From contig NZ_PZKE01000007.1 in the NCBI RefSeq assembly GCF_003034965.1, forward strand, positions 124,001 through 188,000: a stretch of 64,000 bases of DNA. The letters are read 5' to 3'. Positions 44,275-53,320 of this stretch are shown here, piece after piece (the first letter of the stretch is position 1; each line of letters opens with the position of its first letter). This DNA comes from Fuscovulum blasticum DSM 2131 (GTDB lineage: Bacteria; Pseudomonadota; Alphaproteobacteria; Rhodobacterales; Rhodobacteraceae). Made by a program: the position numbers and the translations under genes. The notes below the pieces were generated by a model. That model had not been told where the DNA came from. It saw only the letters and a list, made by a program, of their open reading frames with translations, and searched no databases.

Positions 44275-45345
44275 ATGGCGGATTTCGAAGCACAGATCAA
44301 GGAAAGCCAGGCACAGGTGGCGACCGCCCAGGCGAAGATCAGCGCCATAACCGACACCATCGACAAGGCCCGCGCCAAGCTGGATGAGGGCATTGCCATC
44401 GACGTGGAGAATGCCACGCTGGAGGATGTGCACAAGCACACCGAGGTGATGAATTCCAACATCGCCGAGCTGATCATGGGGCTGGACGATGTGACCGCCG
44501 GTTTTTCCACCGAATTCGCGGAACTGAGGTCGAAGACCGGCTGGGAAAGTTTTGTCGGCATCTTTTCCTCGGCCAAGGCGGAATCGCTGCGGCACGAACG
44601 GCTGCGCGACGCCAGCATCGACGACAAGTTGCAGGATCTGATTTCCAAGTCGGATGTGATCGTGAAGCTGTTGCAGGGGCAGTTGACCCTGCTGACCACG
44701 CAGAAGGGCCGGGTCGAGGCGAACCTGACCGCCACGCTGGCCGACCGCGAGGCGACGGTGGGCGCGCTGGAGACGGTGCGCAAGGAGATTGCCGCGCTGG
44801 ACCCGCGCATCATCGAACTGGAGAACAGGATCAGCGTCGAGACCGACGCGGCGGCGCGGACCAAGCTGGAAACCGAACTGGCCAACCTGAACGCGAAGCA
44901 CAACGCGCTGGTGCAGGATGAACAGGTGCAGATCGCCCGCAGCCAGACGCTGGAACGCTATATCGAGAAGGGCAAGACCTGGGTGGACAGCCTGACGAAC
45001 CAGGCCGCGACGCAACTGGTGCTGATCAACAAGCTGCAGACCGACACCAAGCAGCGGGTGGTGCTGTATGACGCGCTGACCTCATCGCTGAAGACGGCCG
45101 AGCAGCAGGACGTGGCGCACCGGATCAACGAGATCGGGGTGAAGACCGACCAGGAGGCGCAGGCGGCCATGGCGGCGATCGGCGCGGCCACCAATGACCG
45201 GATGGCCGACATGCTGGAGGCGCATGAAGGCCAGATGGTGTTTGCCCGCAAGATTCTTGAGGACAAGGCCAAGGCGGACGAACGCTTTGCCCGGCGCTTT
45301 GCGGCGATTGTCGAGAAGCACGACAAGAACACCTATGGGGGATGA
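44275..45345 (+). CDS. Coiled-coil protein, TelA-like, first gene of unknown operon
   Basis: A 356-residue soluble, almost entirely helical protein without signal or membrane segment. Heptad-rich coiled coils occupy about residues 1-45 and 125-235. The segment FVGIFSSAKAESLRHERLRDASIDDKLQDLISKSDVIVKLL and the later QTLERYIEKGKTW...NKLQTDTKQRVVLYDALTSSLKTAEQQ resemble TelA/toxic-anion-resistance proteins in style; homology is tentative. From memory it may belong to Pfam DUF6384, unverified. AAAGGAG lies at the right distance upstream. It starts an operon of overlapping genes ending with DUF1523, so it is likely a structural partner of the AAA+ ATPase. Confidence 0.75.
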   Translation: MADFEAQIKESQAQVATAQAKISAITDTIDKARAKLDEGIAIDVENATLEDVHKHTEVMNSNIAELIMGLDDVTAGFSTEFAELRSKTGWESFVGIFSSAKAESLRHERLRDASIDDKLQDLISKSDVIVKLLQGQLTLLTTQKGRVEANLTATLADREATVGALETVRKEIAALDPRIIELENRISVETDAAARTKLETELANLNAKHNALVQDEQVQIARSQTLERYIEKGKTWVDSLTNQAATQLVLINKLQTDTKQRVVLYDALTSSLKTAEQQDVAHRINEIGVKTDQEAQAAMAAIGAATNDRMADMLEAHEGQMVFARKILEDKAKADERFARRFAAIVEKHDKNTYGG

Positions 45346-45662
45346 CGTTCCGGCGGCAGGTCCGGTGGGCGCTGACCCGTGGCGGTGCGGCGGTTGTGGC
45401 GGGCGGCGGCCTGGCCCTGGCCGCCGTGCTGCTTGAGGCGGGCGGATATGCCGGGGCGTCGCGCGCTGCGGCGGCCGCCTCGGTGGGGCTGATCGCGGGC
45501 GGGGCGCTTTTGGTGCTGGGCGGTGCCGTGGCGCGGCCCGCACAGCGGGCGGCGTTCCGGGGCGGGCTGCCCGCCGGGCGGCTGCGGGATTGGGGGCAGC
45601 GCCATGCGCTGCTGCGCTGGTGGTATTGGGTCGATGAGACCGGACGGGACCGCGATGGCTGA
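45342..45662 (+). CDS. Small membrane protein, second gene of unknown operon
   Basis: A 106-residue protein with two hydrophobic helices (about residues 14-35 and 44-64), both Ala/Gly-rich, and a basic C-terminal part with WGQRHALLRWWYWVDETGRD. The start overlaps the previous stop by four bases and the end overlaps the next start by eight, which supports translation. Not a family I recognise. It may anchor the complex to the membrane. Confidence 0.75.
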   Translation: MTFRRQVRWALTRGGAAVVAGGGLALAAVLLEAGGYAGASRAAAAASVGLIAGGALLVLGGAVARPAQRAAFRGGLPAGRLRDWGQRHALLRWWYWVDETGRDRDG

Positions 45663-46782
45663 CAACACTGTCAAGGAGGCGTTGGTCGAGGACCATGCCG
45701 AACTGTATGATCCGGCGGTGGCGGCGCGGTATTTCGCCAAATTCGCCCGGATCGGCAGCTACTTTCCCCGCATCGCCGCCGAGCTGGAGGGCGAGGGGCG
45801 CCTGACGCGGACGGAATCGCGGCTGCTGGGGCAGTATCTGGCGGGGGTGATCGGCACCTTCCGGGCGCTGAACCACAAATACCTGATGACCGGCAAGGCG
45901 GAAGGCGCGCCCCGGCTGACCATCGACCGGCACGAAAGCGGCTTTCCGGTGGCGCAGGAGCTGATGGTGATGGCGCTGGATGCGGCGCAGGCCGACAAGC
46001 ACCTGTCGGGCATGGCATCCGAGGCCGAGCTGAAGGACCGGATGATCCGCACCATCGTGGGCGAGCTGAAGGTGCCGGCGGGGCTGCAATACGCGCTGTC
46101 GCAGCGGCTGTATTTCGAGGCGCTGAAGGCGGGTGGTTTGTTCTGGGCCCGCAACGACCCGGATGCGCAATGGCTGGGCCAGGCGGGGCCGCGGCGGCAG
46201 TATCTGGTGCATTGGGCGGTCTGGGACACCCAGGTCAACCTGCCGGTGGTCTATCTGATGGACCTTGAGGATTCCGGCAAGAAGCCGCTGCCGAACGACG
46301 ATTACCGCTGGCCGCCGCTGCAGCAGAAGGTGCTGGCGCAATCGGTGGGCGGGCTGAAGCTGGTGACCATCGCCACCGGCTTCGATGCCGATTTCGAGGA
46401 TCTGCACCCCAGGCGGCTGCGCCGGATCACGCTGGGGCCGATGTATTCGGCCAGCTTCACCCTGCAATCGGGCCCGATCTCGCGCGTGCTGGAAGATGCC
46501 CGCGCGCCCGAGGGGCAGGACTGGGCGCTGGTCTGGACGGTGGAGGACCTGGTGTCGGACCGTGAGGAAGAGGTCAAAGACGGCTGGTTCTCGTCGCGTG
46601 TGAAACAGGTCTACAAGCTGGATCCGCTGACCGGGGCGGACACCGGCACGACCAGCCTTGAGCGGATGATCGTGCTGCCCGAGCGGCCCTATCAGGTGCT
46701 GGTAGAGCAGAACCCGGCCGGCCTGCGCGGAATACGGAAGTTCGTGGTGGGGGCCGGGGGGCGGCTGATTCCGGGGGTTTGA
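45655..46782 (+). CDS. Conserved protein of unknown function, third gene of unknown operon
   Basis: A 375-residue soluble protein. The N-terminal half is helical (YDPAVAARYFAKFARIGSYFPRIAAELEGEG; LAGVIGTFRALNHKYLMTG). The second half is beta-rich, with RRQYLVHWAVWDTQVNLPVVYLMDLEDS and ending in RMIVLPERPYQVLVEQNPAGLRGIRKFVVG. No nucleotide-binding, nuclease or protease motif is visible. Its start lies inside the preceding gene. It is separated from the ATPase gene by a dispersed repeat rather than a promoter-like sequence. Function unknown. Confidence 0.75.
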   Translation: MADNTVKEALVEDHAELYDPAVAARYFAKFARIGSYFPRIAAELEGEGRLTRTESRLLGQYLAGVIGTFRALNHKYLMTGKAEGAPRLTIDRHESGFPVAQELMVMALDAAQADKHLSGMASEAELKDRMIRTIVGELKVPAGLQYALSQRLYFEALKAGGLFWARNDPDAQWLGQAGPRRQYLVHWAVWDTQVNLPVVYLMDLEDSGKKPLPNDDYRWPPLQQKVLAQSVGGLKLVTIATGFDADFEDLHPRRLRRITLGPMYSASFTLQSGPISRVLEDARAPEGQDWALVWTVEDLVSDREEEVKDGWFSSRVKQVYKLDPLTGADTGTTSLERMIVLPERPYQVLVEQNPAGLRGIRKFVVGAGGRLIPGV

Positions 46783-46792
46783 GGCGGATGGA

Positions 46793-46840
46793 CGCCCCGG
46801 GGCGCTGCCCCGGACCCCGGGATATTTGAGGACAGAAAAT
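46793..46840. repeat. Rhodobacteraceae-type intergenic repeat, copy 2
   Basis: CCCCGG-GGCGCTG-CCCCGG followed by ACCCCGGGATATTTGAGGAC and AGAAAAT, matching copy 1 (44027-44076) in order and orientation. It begins ten bases after the stop of the 375-residue protein and ends 13 bases before the ATPase start, so it may modulate expression between the two halves of the operon. Confidence 0.7.
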
Positions 46841-46852
46841 GGGGCAGGGCCG

Positions 46853-48787
46853 ATGAGTACGCGCGACACGATGGAGCTGAAGGAAGAGGCGATCCGGGCG
46901 CAGTATGAGGCGGCGCTGGGGATGCTTCAGGGCTTTGACCATGCGCCGCGGTTGGCGAAGCCTTTGGCCGAGGCGGCGGTGGTCGAACGGTCTCCGGGCG
47001 TGGGGGCGCGGCCGCGGTTCCGGTCCACCGTGGTGGGGATGGCGACACGGTCCACCGCGCGGCCGGGCGGCGTGCGGCTGGCCGAGCGGGTGGAAGGATT
47101 GTCGGACGGGCTGGTATCGCCGGTGCAGGCGGCCAGCCTGACCGTGCTGCGCCGGGCGCTGGCCATCGCGCTGGCGATGGGCGAGACCTTTGCCGCGCAA
47201 TCGGGGCTGGCCGAGCTGAAGCGGGCCAATCTTGAGGGCCGGGTGCCGGAACCGAAACGGGCCGAGTTCGGCGAGCTGTTGCAGGCCGAGGCGCTGGTGG
47301 TGCTGTTCAGCTTTGCCAATGCGGCGGCCTATCTGATTGCGCCGCATGTGACGCCGGCCACGGTCGAGCTGGGCGAGGTCGAGGAGGTGCTGACCGACAA
47401 CGCGCCGCTGGCCTTGCAGGGCGCGCTGTGGGAGCTGGATCAGGACATCGCGGCGCTGGCCAGCGATGACGCGCGGCTGGTGGCGGTGATTTCCGCCTTT
47501 GCCGAGGCGCTGATGCAGAAGGTGGCGATCCGGGCCGAGAACGGCGCCCGCGTCTCGGTCTTTACCGGCGGAAGCTGGAAGGTTGAGGCGGACGGGCTGG
47601 TGCTGGCCGGGTTCAAGCCGGCGCGGGCGGCCAAGGGTGGCGCGCTGACCATGGCCTTCAAGAAGCCGCAGGAGGTGGTGGGCAACCATATCGCCAAGTA
47701 TCAGTCGATGCGGTTGGCCAAGATGTTGATGGCCTATGACTTCGACCGCCGGCTGAACCCCTTTGCCGAACTGGGCGGCTTCATCTTCACCTTCATGGGC
47801 GACGGCAAGCCGGGCACCGGCAAGACCACGCTGATCCAGATGATGGCGGGCCTGCTGAACGATTACTGCAAGGCGGCGGGCTATCCCTTCCGCTACCAGA
47901 ATTTCAGCATCGACCAGATCGACAGCTATCAGGGCAAGTCGGGGCAGAACGCCAAGGCCTTCATCGACGCGGTGCTGGACCCCGGCGTGATCGGCTTTGG
48001 CACCATTGACGACATCGACCAGGTGGCGGGCAAGCGCGGCGACCGGCAGTCCAGTGCGGGCCAGCAGGAGGTGACGGCGGTCTTCATGCAGGCCTTTGCC
48101 GGGGCGGGCACGGTGGTGCGGGGGAACTGCACCTTCGGGATGTTCAGCAACTATCCCGAGAACGTGGATGACGCGCTGCGCCAGCGGGCCGGCGCGCGTT
48201 TCCTGGTGGACGGGCCACAGACGCGCGAGGATTACATCGACATCCTGTCGCTGCTTCTGGGCAAGAACCACCAGATCCCGCTGGGCGACCATGACCTGTT
48301 CGCCGCGCAGGAAATCCGCCGCGCGGTGGCCGCCAGCTTCGAGGGCCATTCCCGCCCGCATGAGGCGGGGCTGCTGAAGGTCTGGGATCAGGTGGCCCGC
48401 GACATCGGGCCTCTGGACAGCATCGCCCGGATCGGCACCTATCTGAAGGCAATCCAGTCCGCCGACGAACGCTTTACCGGGCGGGCGATCAAGAACATCA
48501 CCGATGCCGTGAAGGTGCGGGCGATGGATTTCGAACTGCCGGACGAATGGATGGAAAACCCCGACCTGTTCCTGTTCAAGCCCTATGACGAGAAGATGGG
48601 CATGATCCGCGGCCTGATGCAGCCGATCACGGTGGAAATGGTGGTGCAGGAGATCAACCGCTACGCCGACAGCGAATTCCGCTACGCCGACAAGTCGGAC
48701 GAGGTGGCCATCGAGACGGCGGTACGCGACATGCGGCGGATGGAAGAAGCGAAGAGAAGGTATCTGGAGGGGAAGGGAAATGCCTGA
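46853..48787 (+). CDS. AAA+ ATPase of unknown operon
   Basis: A 644-residue protein. Residues 1-300 are a helical/beta region with no recognised domain. The AAA+ module follows: Walker A GKPGTGKTT (residues 318-326), Walker B GFGTIDDID (Asp386-Asp387), a sensor-1-like Asn in FGMFSNYPENV and arginine-finger candidates Arg443 and Arg445 in DDALRQRAGARF. The C-terminal 170 residues are helical. Walker B has D-D rather than D-E. It is not MoxR, ClpX or FtsH by motif. It probably remodels a membrane-linked substrate with its neighbours; that is inference. The ATG at 46853 has GCAGGG upstream. Confidence 0.85.
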   Translation: MSTRDTMELKEEAIRAQYEAALGMLQGFDHAPRLAKPLAEAAVVERSPGVGARPRFRSTVVGMATRSTARPGGVRLAERVEGLSDGLVSPVQAASLTVLRRALAIALAMGETFAAQSGLAELKRANLEGRVPEPKRAEFGELLQAEALVVLFSFANAAAYLIAPHVTPATVELGEVEEVLTDNAPLALQGALWELDQDIAALASDDARLVAVISAFAEALMQKVAIRAENGARVSVFTGGSWKVEADGLVLAGFKPARAAKGGALTMAFKKPQEVVGNHIAKYQSMRLAKMLMAYDFDRRLNPFAELGGFIFTFMGDGKPGTGKTTLIQMMAGLLNDYCKAAGYPFRYQNFSIDQIDSYQGKSGQNAKAFIDAVLDPGVIGFGTIDDIDQVAGKRGDRQSSAGQQEVTAVFMQAFAGAGTVVRGNCTFGMFSNYPENVDDALRQRAGARFLVDGPQTREDYIDILSLLLGKNHQIPLGDHDLFAAQEIRRAVAASFEGHSRPHEAGLLKVWDQVARDIGPLDSIARIGTYLKAIQSADERFTGRAIKNITDAVKVRAMDFELPDEWMENPDLFLFKPYDEKMGMIRGLMQPITVEMVVQEINRYADSEFRYADKSDEVAIETAVRDMRRMEEAKRRYLEGKGNA

Positions 48788-49106
48788 ACAGGTGATGTTC
48801 AGCCTTTTCCTGCTGGTGCTGATCCTGCCCGGCGCCATGATCGCGGTCGTGGCACCTTTGTTCCTGATCAACCGCTGGGTCCAGCGCCGGGGGCTGACGC
48901 TTTACGTCCTGTTCGCGGGCGCCATCGGGTTGCTGCTGGCCGTGTGGTTCCTGCTGACCACGCTGGACCCCTGGCACATTGGCCCCGACCGCTATGGCAC
49001 GCCCTTCCTGCTTTATGCCCACCTGTGGTTGGCGCTTTACGCGTTGGTCGCCTATTTCCGCTATCGCGGCATGATGGCGCTGATGGCGGCGGAGGGAGAG
49101 GGGTGA
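48780..49106 (+). CDS. Small three-helix membrane protein, fifth gene of unknown operon
   Basis: A 108-residue integral membrane protein with three hydrophobic helices (about residues 6-32, 39-60 and 77-96). LDPWHIGPDRYGTPFLLY lies between helices two and three. Its start overlaps the end of the ATPase gene by eight bases, so it is translationally coupled to it. Not a family I recognise. Confidence 0.75.
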   Translation: MPEQVMFSLFLLVLILPGAMIAVVAPLFLINRWVQRRGLTLYVLFAGAIGLLLAVWFLLTTLDPWHIGPDRYGTPFLLYAHLWLALYALVAYFRYRGMMALMAAEGEG

Positions 49107-49184
49107 GGCCGATACCCAAACCGTTCGCCTTCGCAGCGGTCCTGCCTGTCTGCCAAGGGCCGTGTGGCCTGTCTCGCGGGAGTC

Positions 49185-49236
49185 GCCCGGGGCTTGCCCC
49201 GGGCAGCGCCCGCACCGCCCCCCCGGGGCGGGCGCT
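49185..49236. repeat. Tandem GC-rich hairpins in the intra-operon gap
   Basis: A perfect nine-base-arm hairpin GCCCGGGGC-TT-GCCCCGGGC (49185-49204) is followed immediately by AGCGCCCG (49205-49212) ... CGGGCGCT (49229-49236), whose arms repeat those at 3863-3891. They occupy the 196-base gap before the DUF6638-type gene. No T-run follows, so partial attenuation or mRNA stabilisation is as likely as termination. Confidence 0.55.
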
Positions 49237-49302
49237 TCTCGCCCACCCCGCGGTGCGGGCGCTGCCCTTCGGGCCCCTGCCAAACGCCGAAAGAGGCCGC
49301 CC

Positions 49303-50718
49303 ATGAAACAGCTCATCACCCGCGGCCTCATGTTCGGGAACCTGATCGAGGTGTCCTCGCCGCAGCTTGTTGACCGTTACAACCGGGCGCTCAAGCATCT
49401 GACGGGCAAGGAAACCGCGCTGAAGGATTTTCATATCGACCTGTCGGGCTACAGCCCGGAAATCGGCGATGAGTTCGGTGATCCGCTGTATCTGAACCCC
49501 AACGGGGCGAACCGGCAGTTCATCCTGCTGACCACGGCGCAGAAGGATGCGCCGCTGTTGAACATCCGGTTTTCCACCTCGCGCGGGATCCTGACCCAGT
49601 TCATCGAGAAGAACGAGGCGCAGCTTTTCGCGCTGACCGCGCGCGATGCGGTCTGCGGTGAATTGCAGGGCAGCGTCTATGCGGTGGACACCCCGGCGCG
49701 GCTGTTCGAGATACGGCAGGTCACGGTTGAGGCCGATACGATCGGCGGCCATGTGGCCGATGCCGAAAAGCTGGGCGCGCTGATCGAGAAGTTCCGCCGC
49801 GAACCCGATGGCTGGCGCGACGATGCGCTGATTGCCGAGATGATCGGGCTGGCGCGGCGGACAGGCGATGTGACGCGGGTGCCGATCACCCTGCCCGCGA
49901 TGACCTTTGAACAGGGCAATTTCTGGACCAGCTATTTCGGCGGGCTTTACGTCTTTCAGGATGTGAAGTTCCCGGCGGCCATCTCGCGCCTGCCGGTGGC
50001 CAGTCTGGGAACGGTGCCGATTGCGCAGGTGATGGATTTCACCCACCGCAACCACATTGCCGACTGGCTGGACCGCAATCTGCTGGTGGAACCCATCGTG
50101 CAGGCGCGTGGCGCGGATGCGGGGGCGATCCTGCGGCAGAAGATGGATTTCATCCTGGTCGATGCGGCCGACCGGCTGGGAATCGCGCTGGGCGACGCGC
50201 GGCGGACCGAGCTGCGCAAGCTGGCCTACCGCATTGGCACGGCCTTGCCGGATGAATTCCTTGGCCTCGCCTCGATGCTGCGCTGGGTGGAAGGCGCGGG
50301 GCCATGGCCGCGGATTTCCAGCGAACATCCGGCCTATTTCTACACGCTGCGGGCGCGGGCCGGGAAGGACCGCGATCTGGTGAACATGCTGTTGTCGGAA
50401 CTGGCGCCGATGGACGTGCGGCAGATGTTCATCACCCACAAGGAACGGTTCTACGAGGATTACGCCGGCTGGTCCGACGCCAAGAAGGTCTATGTGGCGG
50501 AATTCCTGGCGCGGGAGTATCAGGTGGATCGCGAGGGCGCCCGCGAGGCGCTGTTCGGACCCGAGCCGCGCATGGACGAACTGGCCCGCCCGCAGATGAA
50601 GGAAGGCCCGAAACCCACGCGCGGCCTGCGTGATGCGGTTGGCCCCTGGGGCGCGGGGGCGGGCGGCCGGGGCGGTGGCCCCGTCGGGCCCTGGGGCGAG
50701 ACAAGGAGGCGCGGATGA
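49303..50718 (+). CDS. DUF6638-type conserved protein, sixth gene of unknown operon
   Basis: A 471-residue soluble protein that I associate with Pfam DUF6638 (from memory, unverified). It starts MKQLITRGLMFGNLIEVSSPQLVDRYNRALKHLTGKET. The middle (about residues 130-330) includes FWTSYFGGLYVFQDVKFPAAISRLP. The end is a low-complexity Gly/Pro/Arg tail with [13 protein letters not shown] and a second GPWG. AGAGG precedes the ATG at a good distance. No enzymatic motif is visible. The stop overlaps the next start. Confidence 0.78.
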   Translation: MKQLITRGLMFGNLIEVSSPQLVDRYNRALKHLTGKETALKDFHIDLSGYSPEIGDEFGDPLYLNPNGANRQFILLTTAQKDAPLLNIRFSTSRGILTQFIEKNEAQLFALTARDAVCGELQGSVYAVDTPARLFEIRQVTVEADTIGGHVADAEKLGALIEKFRREPDGWRDDALIAEMIGLARRTGDVTRVPITLPAMTFEQGNFWTSYFGGLYVFQDVKFPAAISRLPVASLGTVPIAQVMDFTHRNHIADWLDRNLLVEPIVQARGADAGAILRQKMDFILVDAADRLGIALGDARRTELRKLAYRIGTALPDEFLGLASMLRWVEGAGPWPRISSEHPAYFYTLRARAGKDRDLVNMLLSELAPMDVRQMFITHKERFYEDYAGWSDAKKVYVAEFLAREYQVDREGAREALFGPEPRMDELARPQMKEGPKPTRGLRDAVGPWGAGAGGRGGGPVGPWGETRRRG

Positions 50719-50984
50719 TCATCGGTTGGCTGAGGTTGATGGCGTTTGCCCTGGTGGGGCTGACCATCATCTACTTTTTCGTCGGGCTCTATTCCCGCAG
50801 CGTCCGGCGCGAGAAGCTGGAAAAACGCTGGGTTTCCGAGGGGTTGGAAGGCGACCGCGACGCCTGGATCGAAGAGGGCATGAAAGCCTATGACCGGGGG
50901 CTTAAAAAAAAGCTGCTATGGCTTATCTACATACTGCCGCTGACGGCCGCCACGGTCGCCTTCTATGTCGTGAACTTCAAGTGA
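50715..50984 (+). CDS. Small two-helix membrane protein, seventh gene of unknown operon
   Basis: An 89-residue protein with helices at about residues 5-27 and 67-86 and a charged middle (SVRREKLEKRWVSEGLEGDRDAWIEEGMKAYDRGLKKK). Both ends would be on the same side of the membrane with the charged loop facing the cytoplasm. The ATG overlaps the upstream stop by four bases. Unknown function. Confidence 0.78.
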   Translation: MIIGWLRLMAFALVGLTIIYFFVGLYSRSVRREKLEKRWVSEGLEGDRDAWIEEGMKAYDRGLKKKLLWLIYILPLTAATVAFYVVNFK

Positions 50985-50988
50985 GGCG

Positions 50989-51642
50989 ATGATGCGCTAT
51001 CTGAAATGGGCTTTCTGGACGGTGATCGGCCTCTGCCTGTTTGCCTTCTTCCACTACACCCTGCCGCAGCATGACATCGTGCGCATCGTGGGCACGGAAA
51101 ACCGGCGCGTCGATGTCGGTGACAACTCGATCTTCTGGAGCCGGGCCGAAGTGGGCATGGCCAACAGCACCAGCCGCGACGTGTTCTTCATCAACGCCGT
51201 CTATCCGAACGGCAAGACGATGGAATACCGCAACGAAGATACCGGCTGGGGCTGGCCGCCCTATTTCAAGGTCGACAGCTACGGGCTGCAGACCCAGGCG
51301 AAAGAGCTGGGTTCGTCGCCCGACAAGCCGATCTGGGTTTCGGTCACGCATTACGGCTGGCGCAACAAGCTGTTCACCATCTTCCCCAATGCGGTGGCGG
51401 TGAAGCAGGTGGAAGGGCCGGATGTCACGATCATTCCTTGGGTGAACATCGTGATCTTCACCTTCCTGGCCTTCGTGATCTTCATGATCCGGCGCATGTG
51501 GCTGCAATTCCGCGAACGGACGGTGGACCCGGCGCTGAGCGCCATCGATTCCCGCGCCGATGCCGCGGCCGACGAGGTTCGCGGCGTCTGGGGCCGCTTC
51601 ATGGCCTGGATCGGAACCTGGCGCGGCACGCCGCGCCGCTAA
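50989..51642 (+). CDS. DUF1523 family membrane protein, last gene of unknown operon
   Basis: A 217-residue protein with an N-terminal helix (residues 4-23) and a second at about 143-165. Between them a domain of about 115 residues, probably periplasmic, carries the DUF1523 signature HYTLPQHDIVRIVGTENRRVD, YRNEDTGWGWPPYFK and VTHYGWRNKLFTIFPNAV. The C-terminus is helical and cytoplasmic. The family is common in Rhodobacterales with no known role. Its presence here links that orphan family to the AAA+ operon. It converges with the GMC oxidoreductase, two bases apart. Confidence 0.88.
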   Translation: MMRYLKWAFWTVIGLCLFAFFHYTLPQHDIVRIVGTENRRVDVGDNSIFWSRAEVGMANSTSRDVFFINAVYPNGKTMEYRNEDTGWGWPPYFKVDSYGLQTQAKELGSSPDKPIWVSVTHYGWRNKLFTIFPNAVAVKQVEGPDVTIIPWVNIVIFTFLAFVIFMIRRMWLQFRERTVDPALSAIDSRADAAADEVRGVWGRFMAWIGTWRGTPRR

Positions 51643-51644
51643 GC

Positions 51645-53252
51645 TCAGGCGCGGTCGGCCCGGATCAGGGCCGCCGCGCGTTCTGCGATCATGATGGTGG
51701 GGGCGTTGGTATTGCCGCCGATCAGCCGCGGCATGACCGAGGCATCCACCACCCGCAGCCCGCTGATGCCGCGCACGCGCAGGGCGGGGTCGGTCACGGC
51801 CAGATCGTCCTGGCCCATGCGGCAGGTGCCGACCGGGTGATAGATCGTGTCGGCGCGGGCGCGGATGTCGGCTTCCAGCGCGGCATCGCTGCCGTTGTGC
51901 GGATACAGCCGCCGCCCGCGCCAGGGCGCCAGCGGTGGCGCGGCGATGATCTCTTCCAGCCGCCGCGCGGCGCGCATCAACAGCGGCAGATCACGCGGAT
52001 CGGACAGGAAGGCCGGGTCGATGCGCGGCGGCGCCAGCGGGTTGCCCGAGGTCAGCCCCACCGTGCCCCGGCTGAACGGCCGCAGCGCGCAGATATGGGC
52101 CGACCAGCCATCGGCCATGTGCAGCTTGCGCATGTGCTGATCGACGATTCCCACCACGAAATGAATTTGCAGGTCAGGCTGCGGTTCCTGCGGGGTTGAT
52201 CGCAGGAAGGCCGCCCCTTCCGCCATGGGCGAGGCGAACAGCCCCTCGCCGGTTTTCCGCCAGCGCAAGCCTGCCTTCAGCAGCCGCATCAGCCCGCGCG
52301 GGTTCAGCCCCACCACATCGCGCCGGGGCGAGCTGTGGCTGATGGTGTAATCCAGATGGTCCTGCAGGTTCAGCCCCACGCCGGGCAGCACATGCACCGG
52401 GGCAATGCCATGGGCGCGCAGTTCATCCTCGGGGCCGATACCCGACAGCAGCAGAAGCTGTGGTGAGCCGAAGGCGCCCAGCGACAGGATCACCTCGCGC
52501 CGCGCCGTGAGCGTGGTTTCACCGCCCCGCCCACGCACGACAAGGCCGGTGGCGCGGCGGCCGTCCAGCACCAGCCGCAGCGCGCGGGTCCGGGTCAGGA
52601 CGGTCAGGTTCGGGCGGCCCATGACCGGATGCAGATAGGCGGCGGCGGCCGAACAGCGTTCGCCCTTGCGCGGGCCAGAGTGGAACTGGGTCACCTGATA
52701 GAGACCGGCCCCGTCCTGCACCGGGCCGTTGAAATCGTCGTTCGGGGCGATCTGGCAGGTGCCTGCCGCTTCGATGAAGGAGCGGGTGATGGGGCGGGGG
52801 TGGCGCTGGTCGGCCACCTGAAGCGGGCCGTCGGCGCCATGGTCGGGGCCGGCGCCCCGGATATTGCCTTCGGCCCGCAGGAACCACGGCCTGACGCTGG
52901 CCCAGTCCCAGCCGGTGGCGCCGGCATCGGCCCAGCCGTCATAATCGGCCGGGGTGCCGCGAATGTAGAGCATGGCATTGATCGCCGAACTGCCGCCCAG
53001 CCCGCGCCCGCGCGGCTGAAACCCGCGGCGGCCGTTCAGCCCGGCTTGCGGAACGGTGTGCAGCGCCCAGTTGTGCAGGGGCGGCCGCCCCGACACCATG
53101 GCCGCCACCAGCGCCGGCGCGCGGACCAGCAGGTCGCGCGCACTATCGCCGGCCTCGACCAGACAGACCGAAACGGCCGGGTCTTCCGACAGCCGCGCGG
53201 CCAGAACCGACCCGGCCGATCCGCCGCCCGCGATGATGAAATCGAATTCCAT
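51645..53252 (-). CDS. GMC-family FAD oxidoreductase (choline dehydrogenase-like)
   Basis: A 535-residue glucose-methanol-choline oxidoreductase. FAD binding is at FIIAGGGSAGSVLAARLSE (residues 5-23). RGRGLGGSSAINAMLYIRG is GMC signature 1, and SPQLLLLSGIGPEDELRAHG signature 2. The catalytic His lies in HPVGTCRMG, with GGNTNAPTIMIAERAA near the end. It oxidises an alcohol in the cytoplasm or at the membrane; choline itself is not assured since betaine genes are absent. ATG 53252 fits the family start. Confidence 0.92.
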   Translation of the reverse strand: MEFDFIIAGGGSAGSVLAARLSEDPAVSVCLVEAGDSARDLLVRAPALVAAMVSGRPPLHNWALHTVPQAGLNGRRGFQPRGRGLGGSSAINAMLYIRGTPADYDGWADAGATGWDWASVRPWFLRAEGNIRGAGPDHGADGPLQVADQRHPRPITRSFIEAAGTCQIAPNDDFNGPVQDGAGLYQVTQFHSGPRKGERCSAAAAYLHPVMGRPNLTVLTRTRALRLVLDGRRATGLVVRGRGGETTLTARREVILSLGAFGSPQLLLLSGIGPEDELRAHGIAPVHVLPGVGLNLQDHLDYTISHSSPRRDVVGLNPRGLMRLLKAGLRWRKTGEGLFASPMAEGAAFLRSTPQEPQPDLQIHFVVGIVDQHMRKLHMADGWSAHICALRPFSRGTVGLTSGNPLAPPRIDPAFLSDPRDLPLLMRAARRLEEIIAAPPLAPWRGRRLYPHNGSDAALEADIRARADTIYHPVGTCRMGQDDLAVTDPALRVRGISGLRVVDASVMPRLIGGNTNAPTIMIAERAAALIRADRA

Positions 53253-53320
53253 GCCCCGCAGGCTAGGCGAGGACGGCGCGTCACGGAAGCGTGACGCACC
53301 GTCAGCCCGGAAAGCCGGGA

